Shown here: positions 1 through 5,709 of the stretch, one piece after another | Layout: every line of letters starts with the position of its first letter | Numbering within the stretch: position 1 is the first letter of the stretch | From: Euzebyaceae bacterium | Lineage (GTDB): Bacteria > Actinomycetota > Nitriliruptoria > Euzebyales > Egibacteraceae | Length of the DNA stretch: 6,358 bases | Assembly (NCBI GenBank): GCA_013696915.1 | Contig: JACCXR010000451.1 | Location: 1-6,358 of the forward strand | Direction of reading: 5' to 3' | Notes under the pieces: generated by a model | What the model saw: the letters and a program-made list of their open reading frames with translations, nothing else | Told to the model about the DNA's origin: nothing | Databases searched by the model: none | Program-made: the position numbers and the translations under genes

Positions 1-1106
1 GCCGGGGCGCGGGGCGCCGCCGGGGCGGGCACGCCCGCCTCGGCCAGCAGGTCGACGGTGCGCTCCACGACCCCGTCGACCACCAGCTCGGCCCGGCCGA
101 GACGTGCGCCGGCGGCGACCGGACGCGCCGCCGCGGGCTCCACCCGCGTCCTCCAGGTCACGACCGCGTCGACGCCGACGGTGCGGGCGAGGGGTGCGGC
201 GGTCACGAGGCCGACGTCGGCGCCGGCCCAGCGGTAGCGGGTCGCCACGCCGCCCTGCGGCACGGGTTCCGGGCGGCGGAAGGCCCCGAACCCGTGATCG
301 AGCAGGAGTGTGGTGTCCGCGAAGCTGTCGTCGCTGTCGAGCACCACCGCGTACAGGGTCCGGCCGTCGCGGGCGGCGCTGGCGACCAGGCACAGGCCGG
401 CGAGGGTCGTGAAGCCCGTCTTCACCCCGGTCGCGCCGGGGTAGCGGCCGAGCAGCTCGTTGCGGTTCTCCAGGGTCCCGAGCCCGGGAACGTCCAGCGA
501 CGTCGCGCCGGCCCACGCGGCGAAGTCCGGGTGCGCCATCGCCACGGCCGCCAGACGCGCAAGGTCGATCGGGCTCGAGCGGTGCTCGGGATCGTCGGTC
601 AGCCCGGACGCATTCCGGAACTGCGTCTGCGCCAGCCCGAGCTGGCGGGCGCGGGCGTTCATCCGATCGACGAACGCCTGCTCGCTGCCGGCGACGTGCT
701 CGGCGACCGCGACCGCGGCGTCGTTGCCACTGCGGAGCACGAGCCCGGCCAGCACGCTGCGGACACCGATGCGCTGGCCGGCGCTCAGCCCCAGGGTCGC
801 GCCGCCGGGTGTGGCGCCGACCTCCGCGGCATGGGCGGACACGGTCAGCTCCCCGTCGGCGGCGCCGGCCTCGAGCGCGAGGAGCACCGTCATGATCTTC
901 GTCGTCGAGGCCATCGGCCGGGCGACGTCCGCCTCCTTGCCGAACAGCGCGACCTCGTCGGCCGGATCCCACAGCACCGCTCCGGACGCGGTCAGCGAGG
1001 GCGGGGGGACGGAGGTGGCCGGCTGGGCGAGCGCGCGCGCGCCCGGGGACGGCCCCGGGCTCAGCCACAGCCCGAGCAGGACACCGACGGCGACAACCCG
1101 GCGCAC
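1..1106 (-). CDS. D-alanyl-D-alanine carboxypeptidase (PBP5-like, peptidase S11), 3' end beyond window
   Basis: A secreted penicillin-binding protein that trims the terminal D-alanine from peptidoglycan stem peptides outside the membrane. I translated the minus strand directly; the frame stays open to the left edge, giving about 368 codons without a stop, so the C-terminus is missing. All three active-site motifs of the family are present in order and at normal spacing: STTK (S67 nucleophile, K70), SGN (126-128) and KTG (229-231). Residues about 1-25 look like a signal peptide: two arginines, a hydrophobic stretch, then a small-residue A-x-A region. The part after about residue 275 fits the beta-rich C-terminal domain of PBP5; a membrane anchor would be expected past the edge. 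The chosen start is GTG at 1106. An AGGA sits very close to it, and an in-frame CTG at 1121 is the only earlier alternative before a stop, so the exact start is uncertain. It follows ftsR after a 104-nt gap on the same strand. Confidence 0.93.
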   Translation of the reverse strand, partial: MRRVVAVGVLLGLWLSPGPSPGARALAQPATSVPPPSLTASGAVLWDPADEVALFGKEADVARPMASTTKIMTVLLALEAGAADGELTVSAHAAEVGATPGGATLGLSAGQRIGVRSVLAGLVLRSGNDAAVAVAEHVAGSEQAFVDRMNARARQLGLAQTQFRNASGLTDDPEHRSSPIDLARLAAVAMAHPDFAAWAGATSLDVPGLGTLENRNELLGRYPGATGVKTGFTTLAGLCLVASAARDGRTLYAVVLDSDDSFADTTLLLDHGFGAFRRPEPVPQGGVATRYRWAGADVGLVTAAPLARTVGVDAVVTWRTRVEPAAARPVAAGARLGRAELVVDGVVERTVDLLAEAGVPAPAAPRAP

Positions 1107-1122
1107 GTCCTGCCGGCTCAGT

Positions 1123-1145
1123 GCACCGTGACAGAACTACGGTGC
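1123..1145. promoter_or_regulatory. 7-bp perfect dyad upstream of the carboxypeptidase, possible operator
   Basis: GCACCGT at 1123-1129 faces ACGGTGC at 1139-1145 with a 9-nt spacer, 17 nt upstream of the carboxypeptidase GTG. A further CACCGT half-site lies at 1187-1192 in the same gap. The arrangement suits a dimeric regulator site or a small leader hairpin. I saw no convincing -35/-10 pair here, so the role is inferred. Confidence 0.4.
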
Positions 1146-1210
1146 GATTGGCGAATGCCTGTATGCCGCAGTCGCCCGCTCGGCGTCACCGTACTTCCAC
1201 TCCCCAGCAC

Positions 1211-2017
1211 TCAGGCGCCGGCGACGTAGCCGCGCAGGGCGCGCGCGAGCATCGAGCGCTTCATCCGATCGGTGGACTGCGAGAGCTTCTCGAGCTGGCG
1301 GGTCGCCTGGCGGCGCGCCTCCGGGTTGCGCTGGCGCAGCAGGGGGGTGACGAGCTGCTCGAACAGCGCCAGCTCACGGTCGACGAAGACCCGGTACATC
1401 CGCAGGTGCCGGGCCTCGAGACCCAGCCGGAGCAGGTCGCGGGCCGCTCTTGCCGCGAGCAGGTCGTCGCCGTCGAAGGGCGCCGCCTCGTCGCCGCGCC
1501 CCGCACCGAGGATGCCGTAGTCGCGGAGCGCGCTCACCTCGCCGGCGTCCAGGCCGGTCGCCTGGCAGAACTCCCGCAGGGTCAGCGTCACCGGCGCCGA
1601 GGGTGGGTCGAGCAGGGGTCCCTCGGCGGCGCCGTCCGCGGCCTGCACCGCCTGCGCGACCTCGGCCGCGCGTCGCCCGCCGGAAGGCTCGCCGTCACCG
1701 TTCGCCCGGGCGGGCGCCGGCGGGCCGGCGCTGGTCTCCTGGCCCGTGTCGAGCCGCTCGAGCTGCTCGCGGATGACCTTCAGCGGGAGGTAGTGGTCAC
1801 GCTGGGCCGTGAGGATGAACCTCAGGCGGTCGACGTCGTCCTCGGTGAACTTCCGGTACCCCGACTCCGTCCGGTCGGGGTAGATCAAGCCCTCGCTCTC
1901 CAGGAACCGGATCTTCGAGATCGTGATGTCCTCGAAGCCCTCCTTGAGCTGGTTGAGGACCTCACCGATGGTGAAGCCGTCGCCCGGGGGACCCTGGGGC
2001 GCGCGCGGCGTGCTCAC
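1211..2017 (-). CDS. ftsR: MerR-family transcriptional regulator, FtsR / Rv1828 type
   Basis: A cytoplasmic DNA-binding regulator of 268 residues. Residues 14-90 form the MerR winged helix-turn-helix: FTIGEVL, then the helix containing KIRFLESEGLI (35-45), the wing S-G-Y-R-K-F (52-57) and the dimer helix to about 89. A low-complexity linker (about 91-140) leads to a second domain (144-265) containing LTLREFCQATGL and a helical tail. It carries no cysteine cluster for metal sensing, as expected for this subgroup. Corynebacterium glutamicum FtsR activates ftsZ, and M. tuberculosis Rv1828 is its orthologue; assignment rests on sequence resemblance and on the gene sitting directly after the garA homologue, as in that genome. 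The GTG start at 2017 overlaps the stop of the FHA gene in a GTGA tetranucleotide, so the two are probably translationally coupled. Its target genes here cannot be read from the sequence. Confidence 0.88.
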   Translation of the reverse strand: MSTPRAPQGPPGDGFTIGEVLNQLKEGFEDITISKIRFLESEGLIYPDRTESGYRKFTEDDVDRLRFILTAQRDHYLPLKVIREQLERLDTGQETSAGPPAPARANGDGEPSGGRRAAEVAQAVQAADGAAEGPLLDPPSAPVTLTLREFCQATGLDAGEVSALRDYGILGAGRGDEAAPFDGDDLLAARAARDLLRLGLEARHLRMYRVFVDRELALFEQLVTPLLRQRNPEARRQATRQLEKLSQSTDRMKRSMLARALRGYVAGA

Positions 2018-2502
2018 GCGGCCGGCTCGGCGACGAAGGCGACCAGCTTGAACTTGCCGACCTGGACCTCGTCGCCCGTGGTCAGCCTCTGGTCCTCGGC
2101 ACGGACGCCGTTGACGTAGGTCCCGTTGAGGCTTCCGACGTCGTGGACCCAGAAGCGCTGCGCGTCCCGGCGGAACTCGGCGTGCCGGCGGGACACCGTG
2201 ATGTCGTCGAGGAAGATGTCGCTGCCGGGATGACGGCCGACGGTCACCACGTCGCGGTCGAGCAGGAAGCGCGCCCCGGCGTTCGCGCCGCGGACCGCGA
2301 CGAGCAGCGCGGTCCCGATCTCGAGCTCGTTGACGATCGCCTCGGCCTCGACAGCCGGGTCGGCGGCTTCGAGCGCCTCGGCGCCGTGGTCGAGGTGCAG
2401 AGCACCGGTCGTCTGGTCGCCCGCGGCGGCGAGGGGGCGGCCGCAGTTGCCGCAGAAGTTCGCACCGGCGGGGTTGGAGTGACCGCAGTGCGTGCAGAAC
2501 AT
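2014..2502 (-). CDS. garA: Zinc-ribbon plus FHA domain protein, GarA/OdhI-like
   Basis: A 162-residue phosphothreonine-binding regulator. Residues 3-20 form a zinc ribbon C-x2-C-x10-C-x2-C (C3, C6, C17, C20). An Ala/Glu-rich linker holds a QTTG motif (T31, T32), and the FHA domain occupies about 64-157 with the key residues GR (89-90), S104-R-R-H107 and SLNGT (124-128). In mycobacterial GarA and corynebacterial OdhI, a twin-threonine motif in the N-terminal tail is phosphorylated by Ser/Thr kinases and then bound by the protein's own FHA domain, switching off its inhibition of 2-oxoglutarate dehydrogenase. The FHA core and position between gcvH and ftsR match GarA; the zinc ribbon does not occur in GarA. 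The ATG at 2502 is preferred because it opens directly on the ribbon and follows GGGAGG (about 4 nt away); an in-frame GTG at 2514 would add four residues. The kinase link is inference. Confidence 0.9.
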   Translation of the reverse strand: MFCTHCGHSNPAGANFCGNCGRPLAAAGDQTTGALHLDHGAEALEAADPAVEAEAIVNELEIGTALLVAVRGANAGARFLLDRDVVTVGRHPGSDIFLDDITVSRRHAEFRRDAQRFWVHDVGSLNGTYVNGVRAEDQRLTTGDEVQVGKFKLVAFVAEPAA

Positions 2503-2535
2503 CGACCCTCCCACGTCCCGTCCGGTGTGCGGGCG

Positions 2536-2543
2536 GGATGCTA
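2536..2543 (-). promoter_or_regulatory. TAGCAT -10-like element upstream of the FHA gene
   Basis: On the minus strand TAGCAT (2543 to 2538) followed by CC lies about 35 nt before the ATG at 2502 and fits the actinobacterial TAnnnT -10 pattern. The same eight bases, TAGCATCC, occur ahead of gcvH. No good -35 hexamer is present, since that position falls in the GC hairpin, so this is only a candidate for an internal promoter. Confidence 0.25.
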
Positions 2544-2546
2544 GCA

Positions 2547-2568
2547 GAGGGGCCCTGCCCGGCCCCTC
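2547..2568 (-). terminator. 8-bp GC hairpin after gcvH, possible terminator or attenuator
   Basis: GAGGGGCC (2547-2554) pairs perfectly with GGCCCCTC (2561-2568) around a 6-nt loop. In the minus-strand transcript the hairpin begins inside the gcvH stop codon (TGA, 2569 to 2567). There is no following U-tract (TGCTAGC follows), so it is not a textbook intrinsic terminator. It may reduce read-through into the FHA gene or stabilise the upstream mRNA end. Confidence 0.45.
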
Positions 2569-2947
2569 AGGCCGACTCGGTGATCTTGTCGTAGTCGCCG
2601 GCGGTGAGCAGCTGCTCGACCGCGTCGGGCTCGTCGACCTCGATCACGACCATCCAACCCTGGCCGTACGGATCGGAGTTCACCAGCTCCGGCTGCGACT
2701 CGAGCGCGCCGTTGCGCTCGACGATCGTGCCGGTCAGCGGCGCGTAGAGGTCCGACACGCTCTTCGTGGACTCGACCTCCCCGAACGGCTGGCCCCGCTC
2801 GACGCGAGTGCCGGTGGCGGGCAGGTCGACGTACACGACATCGCCGAGGGCGTCCTGGGCGTACTGCGTGATCCCGACGGTGATGCGGCCCCCGTCCGCG
2901 CGGGTCCACTCATGCTCCTCGGTGTAGCGGAGGTCGTCCGGGTTCAC
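2567..2947 (-). CDS. gcvH: Glycine cleavage system H protein
   Basis: The 126-residue lipoyl carrier of the glycine cleavage complex. It shuttles the aminomethyl intermediate and electrons between the P, T and L proteins in the cytoplasm. The length is normal for the family. The N-terminus has Y-T-E-E-H-E-W (8-14), the middle has the G-D-V-V-Y-V-D-L-P strand (35-43), and the lipoylation motif E-S-T-K-S lies at 59-63 with K62 as the lipoyl-lysine. The conserved C-terminal G-W-M and E-L-L segments are also present. The GTG start at 2947 is supported by AAGGAG on the minus strand (2961 to 2956), 8 nt upstream. No gcvT, gcvP or lipoyl-attachment gene is in the window; gcvH lying apart from gcvP next to garA is also the arrangement in M. 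tuberculosis. Confidence 0.96.
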   Translation of the reverse strand: MNPDDLRYTEEHEWTRADGGRITVGITQYAQDALGDVVYVDLPATGTRVERGQPFGEVESTKSVSDLYAPLTGTIVERNGALESQPELVNSDPYGQGWMVVIEVDEPDAVEQLLTAGDYDKITESA

Positions 2948-2960
2948 CTTGAATGCTCCT

Positions 2961-2972
2961 TGTCGTCCGACA
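2961..2972. promoter_or_regulatory. Short dyad next to the gcvH ribosome-binding site
   Basis: TGTCG-TC-CGACA is a 5-bp dyad with a 2-nt centre, abutting the AAGGAG ribosome-binding site of gcvH. It could be a protein site controlling gcvH, but dyads this short arise easily by chance in GC-rich DNA. Confidence 0.2.
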
Positions 2973-3007
2973 TCCTCTGACAGCCTGGACTCGCCGGCGG
3001 TGGCGAC

Positions 3008-3015
3008 GGATGCTA
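3008..3015 (-). promoter_or_regulatory. TAGCAT -10-like element upstream of gcvH
   Basis: TAGCAT (minus strand, 3015 to 3010) overlaps the TAG stop of the DUF881 gene and lies about 63 nt before the gcvH start. It repeats the TAGCATCC seen ahead of the FHA gene. The -35 region is poor, so confidence is low. Confidence 0.25.
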
Positions 3016-3804
3016 CCCGCTCTGATCCTGCGGCGACCGTTCCTCGGCGGGGACGGGCCGTCCGAAGACGAAGGGCTGCGCCTCGGCCCGTGCGGGGACC
3101 GACAGCTGCGCCAGGGACTCGACCGTCGTGGTCACGCCGGGCGAGGACTGGAGCGTGTCGATGGCGCCGCCGGGGATGCCGAGCGCCTTCGCCATGGTCT
3201 CCGCGGGGCCGACGGCGAAGATGCGGATCGGGCTGTCGAGCGGCTGCCCGTCGACGAGGAGGCGCCCGTTGCGGGTGGTGAACGCCGACGAGGCGATCAA
3301 CCGGGTGCTGTTGACGGCGATCGCCTCGGCACCGGCGTCGCGCAGCTCCTGCACGGTGTCGACGAGGTCCGCCTGGGTCACCAGGCCGTCCGGGTCGTCC
3401 ACGGTGAGCTGCACCCCGGGGCCCTCGGCGGGCACCGTGCCGGCGAGGATGCGGAGGTCGTCCAGGCGGCGCTGGAGGCTGCGCAGCGCGAGCTCCTCGG
3501 ACTCCGCGGAGCTCTCGAACAGCGCGAGCGTGAGCCGCAGCTCGGTGATCTCGCCCTGGAGGCGGTCGGACTGGGCGGACAGGTCCGACAGGATCCGCGC
3601 GAGGTCCTCCTCGCGCTCGCCCGCGAGCCGGTCCCCGAGGCCCTCGGCCGCGCGCACCTGGGCGACGAGCAGGAAGCCGAGGACCGCGCAGGCCAGGGCG
3701 GTCGCGACGCGCAGGCCGAGCCGGCGTTCCGCATGGGCGGGCGGGTGCGCGCGCGGCGGCTCCGCGACGAGCTCGTCGACGATCTGCTCAGACCCGGAAG
3801 ACAT
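3013..3804 (-). CDS. DUF881 family membrane protein (second of the pair)
   Basis: A 263-residue protein with a cytoplasmic N-terminal tail, one membrane helix at about 31-50, a coiled coil at about 55-118 rich in Leu, Glu and Arg, and the extracytoplasmic DUF881 domain at about 125-240. The family hallmark is clear: GPGVQLTVDD (128-137), then GAEAIAVNSTRL (158-169) and a G-x-L-L-V-D-G-Q-P-L strand (180-189). DUF881 proteins (YlxW/YlxX in Bacillus) have no established biochemical activity but are found beside cell-division genes. The start is the ATG at 3804, inside the last codons of the Sbp gene (17-nt overlap). Earlier in-frame codons would lengthen the protein into a shadow of Sbp. No ribosome-binding site is visible, so translation probably depends on coupling to Sbp. 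M. tuberculosis Rv1825 is the positional equivalent. Confidence 0.9.
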   Translation of the reverse strand: MSSGSEQIVDELVAEPPRAHPPAHAERRLGLRVATALACAVLGFLLVAQVRAAEGLGDRLAGEREEDLARILSDLSAQSDRLQGEITELRLTLALFESSAESEELALRSLQRRLDDLRILAGTVPAEGPGVQLTVDDPDGLVTQADLVDTVQELRDAGAEAIAVNSTRLIASSAFTTRNGRLLVDGQPLDSPIRIFAVGPAETMAKALGIPGGAIDTLQSSPGVTTTVESLAQLSVPARAEAQPFVFGRPVPAEERSPQDQSG

Positions 3805-4120
3805 GGCGGCGGATCGACGCGAGGTTGGTGAAGATGCGGATGCCGAGCACGACGACGACGGCGGTCGACAGGTCGCTGCCGACACCGATCTGGTCCCCGA
3901 GGTAGACGAGGAACACCGCGAGGATCACGTTCGTGACGAAGGAGATCAGAAAGACGCGTTCGCTGAACGTGCCGTCGAGCCGGGCGCGGACGCCGCCGAA
4001 GATGGCGTCGAGGGCGGCGACCACCGCGACGGGCAGGTAGGGCGCCAGCACGGCCGGCACGGTGGGCTGCAGGAGCAGGCCGAGGAGCGCGCCGATGAGC
4101 AGCGCGACGAGGGGGATCAT
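3788..4120 (-). CDS. sbp: Small basic protein Sbp (DUF1290) family, integral membrane
   Basis: A 110-residue, strongly hydrophobic protein with hydrophobic segments at about 2-18, 29-42, 57-75 and 84-98. Between them are the family's conserved elements: Y-L-P-V-A-V-V-A-A-L-D-A-I-F-G-G-V-R-A (28-46), F-L-I-S-F-V-T-N (57-64), the short L-G-D-Q-I-G-V-G-S run (74-82) and the terminal I-R-I-F-T-N-L-A-S-I-R-R-H. Length and motifs fit DUF1290 over its whole extent. In Bacillus, sbp lies between ylxX and ftsA, suggesting a link to division or envelope organisation, though its function is unknown. The ATG at 4120 overlaps the stop of the upstream DUF881 gene as ATGA, and its own 3' end overlaps the next DUF881 gene by 17 nt, so the three are made from one transcript. 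Rv1824 is the positional equivalent. Confidence 0.93.
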   Translation of the reverse strand: MIPLVALLIGALLGLLLQPTVPAVLAPYLPVAVVAALDAIFGGVRARLDGTFSERVFLISFVTNVILAVFLVYLGDQIGVGSDLSTAVVVVLGIRIFTNLASIRRHVFRV

Positions 4121-4992
4121 CCGGTGTCCCGCCGCGCAGCGGCCGCGCCGGCCGGCGGGTCCACGTCCGGCCCGGTGTCGAGGTCGACGGTGGCCGCGCG
4201 CAGCCGGACGCTGCCGGTGAAGGCGGGGACCTCGAGTTCGTCGCCGGCGGCGACCGCGAACCCGAGGCCGTAGACGTCCCGCCAGACCTCGAAGTCCGAG
4301 GTGAGCGACGAGTCGGCGATCCCCTCCTCGAGCGCCCCGGCGTCGCCGATCGCCTGGACCTCGTAGGGGGACGTCAGGACCCGGTAGTTCACGAGGATGG
4401 AGCCGCCGGCGCTGCGGATCGCCGTCGTGGAGATGACCCGCTCGCCGTTGACCGCGACGGCCTCGCTGCCGAGCGCGAACAGGGTGTTGACGGCGAGCTG
4501 GAGGTCGACGTCCTGGATGCGGCAGTCCTCCGCCCGCCCCGTGGGGCAGGCCGTGGTGGCGTCGGCGAAGCGCAGCTCCAGGCCTGGTCCCTGCACTGGC
4601 GTCAGCCCGGCGGCGGCCTCGACTTCGGCCACCTGCACCTGCAGGAGAGGGAGCCCCTCCGCAGCCCTCGACTCAGCGGCGGCCACCTCTGACCGCAGCT
4701 GTTCCAGCTGCGCGCCAAGGGCCTCGGCGCGGGTCTGCCGCGTGTCGACCAGGGCGATGAGCTCGTCCTTGCGCTCGTTCTGCACGCGGGCCGCCTCCCG
4801 GCCCGCGCTCAGCCCCACGCTGAGAAGGAAGCCGACGAGGAGCGCCCCGGCAGCGGTCAGCAGCGGCTCCAGCGGCACCGAGCGGCGGTCGCCGCCCGGC
4901 CGGTCGGTGGACCGCCGCCCGTACCCGCGCGGGGACGACGCGTCGCGCACGCTGCGCTCCCCCGTCCGGAGGGTGCCTGCGCGGGACCTCAC
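4117..4992 (-). CDS. DUF881 family membrane protein (first of the pair)
   Basis: A 291-residue bitopic membrane protein. A basic, Arg-rich cytoplasmic tail (1-40) precedes a single membrane helix at about 43-62 and a coiled coil at about 65-128. The DUF881 domain follows: GPGLELRFAD (135-144), GSEAVAVNGERV (175-186), an S-I-L-V-N-Y strand (198-203) and a C-terminal segment with W237 and Y241. It differs from its paralogue downstream by an insert of about 20 residues (about 145-163) containing two cysteines, C149 and C157, which would be extracytoplasmic and could form a disulfide. The GTG start at 4992 is chosen because AGGAAGG (minus strand, 5006 to 5000) lies 7 nt upstream; the frame stays open another 93 codons, but that part is Arg/Pro-rich and overlaps pgsA antisense. 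Rv1823 is the positional equivalent. The specific role is unknown. Confidence 0.9.
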   Translation of the reverse strand: MRSRAGTLRTGERSVRDASSPRGYGRRSTDRPGGDRRSVPLEPLLTAAGALLVGFLLSVGLSAGREAARVQNERKDELIALVDTRQTRAEALGAQLEQLRSEVAAAESRAAEGLPLLQVQVAEVEAAAGLTPVQGPGLELRFADATTACPTGRAEDCRIQDVDLQLAVNTLFALGSEAVAVNGERVISTTAIRSAGGSILVNYRVLTSPYEVQAIGDAGALEEGIADSSLTSDFEVWRDVYGLGFAVAAGDELEVPAFTGSVRLRAATVDLDTGPDVDPPAGAAAARRDTG

Positions 4993-5025
4993 CGGTGAAC
5001 CTTCCTGCCTGCGATGACCATGGAG

Positions 5026-5034
5026 AATGTAACA
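5026..5034 (-). promoter_or_regulatory. Extended -10 promoter candidate for the DUF881-Sbp-DUF881 operon
   Basis: On the minus strand TGT-TACATT (5034 to 5026) matches an extended -10 (TGn-TAnnnT), about 33 nt before the GTG at 4992 and just upstream of its ribosome-binding site. No recognisable -35 exists, which extended -10 promoters tolerate. It lies in an unusually AT-rich patch for this window. Confidence 0.45.
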
Positions 5035-5048
5035 CCGCCTTCCGGCGG

Positions 5049-5064
5049 GCCGGCGGGGGCCGGC
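5049..5064 (-). terminator. Small GC hairpin after the phosphatidyltransferase gene
   Basis: GCCGGC (5049-5054) and GCCGGC (5059-5064) form a 6-bp stem with a 4-nt loop, 30 nt past the stop codon of the phosphatidyltransferase on the minus strand. No U-tract follows. In a GC-rich genome it could act as a weak terminator, but chance is a real alternative. Confidence 0.3.
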
Positions 5065-5093
5065 TGGACGGGTGCCGCTCGGGCGGGCGAGGC

Positions 5094-5702
5094 TCAGGAG
5101 GCGTCGCGCAGGCGCAGGGCCACGCGCGCGGCGCGGGCGTACTTGACGCCGGCGAGGTAGTAGGCGCCGATCCCGACGACGGTGAAGGCCCAAGCCGCCC
5201 AGCGGAAGGGCACCGCGCCGGGCCAGTCCATGCGGCCGAGCAGGAAGCCGGGGACGCCGATCAGCAGGCACGCGGTGGCGAACTTGCCGGTCCGGCTGAC
5301 GGCGATGGCCGGGACGCCCTTGAACAGCACCGCGCCGATCGCGAGAAGGGCGACGTCACGCCCGACGATCAGGGCGACGATCGGCCACGGGAGGATGCCG
5401 ACGAGCATCAGCGTGATCCCGGCCGTCGCCAGCAGCGCCCGGTCGATGAGCGGATCCATGATCCGGCCGAGCCTGGTCACCTGGTCGAAGCGGCGCGCGA
5501 CGTACCCGTCGATCCAGTCGGTGGTGCCGACCAGGGTGAGCACGCCGAACGCGATGCCGTACGCCTGGGAGCCGACGACCAGCCAGACGAACAATGGCAG
5601 TCCGAGCAGGCGTGCGAACGTGATCACGTTCGCCGCCGTCCATACGCGGTCGTGGACCGACCGGCTCTGCCCCTCCCGCAGCCCCGCGTCGAACAGCCGC
5701 AC
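5094..5702 (-). CDS. CDP-alcohol phosphatidyltransferase family protein (PgsA-like)
   Basis: An integral membrane enzyme of 202 residues that transfers a phosphatidyl group from CDP-diacylglycerol to an alcohol in phospholipid synthesis. The complete signature D-x2-D-G-x2-A-R-x8-G-x3-D-x3-D runs from D62 to D87, with all four metal-binding and catalytic aspartates intact (D62, D65, D83, D87). Hydrophobic segments occur at about 24-43, 47-59, 89-120, 137-150 and 160-180. The N-A-N-V-I-T-F-A-R-like start of the domain (A24-R31) is typical of phosphatidylglycerophosphate synthases. Position matches M. tuberculosis pgsA2 (Rv1822). The alcohol substrate (glycerol phosphate, phosphatidylglycerol or another) cannot be decided from sequence, so I give no symbol. 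The GTG at 5702 has GGAGG (minus strand, 5716 to 5712) 9 nt upstream; longer in-frame starts run into the non-coding repeats and the tRNA. Confidence 0.93.
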   Translation of the reverse strand: MRLFDAGLREGQSRSVHDRVWTAANVITFARLLGLPLFVWLVVGSQAYGIAFGVLTLVGTTDWIDGYVARRFDQVTRLGRIMDPLIDRALLATAGITLMLVGILPWPIVALIVGRDVALLAIGAVLFKGVPAIAVSRTGKFATACLLIGVPGFLLGRMDWPGAVPFRWAAWAFTVVGIGAYYLAGVKYARAARVALRLRDAS

Positions 5703-5709
5703 CGTCCAT

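Noticed and set aside
294..1229. Plus-strand 311-codon open frame
   Set aside because: It lies antisense to the carboxypeptidase, whose motifs (STTK, SGN, KTG) prove the minus frame. Its Arg/Gly/Ala-rich product is a GC-rich shadow.
1121..2119. Plus-strand 332-codon open frame
   Set aside because: Antisense to ftsR, with low-complexity composition and no recognisable domain.
2949..3281. Arg-rich plus-strand frame over the gcvH leader
   Set aside because: Composition is that of a random GC-rich frame, and most of it is antisense to a DUF881 coding region.
2953..4273. Two long plus-strand open frames (292 and 381 codons) over the DUF881/Sbp genes
   Set aside because: Both are complementary to clearly recognised minus-strand proteins and are Arg/Ser/Ala-rich, as expected from third-position GC bias.
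4993..5271. N-terminal extension of the first DUF881 protein to an ATG at 5271
   Set aside because: It would overlap the phosphatidyltransferase gene in another frame, is Arg/Pro-rich, and the GTG at 4992 has a good ribosome-binding site and a plausible promoter.
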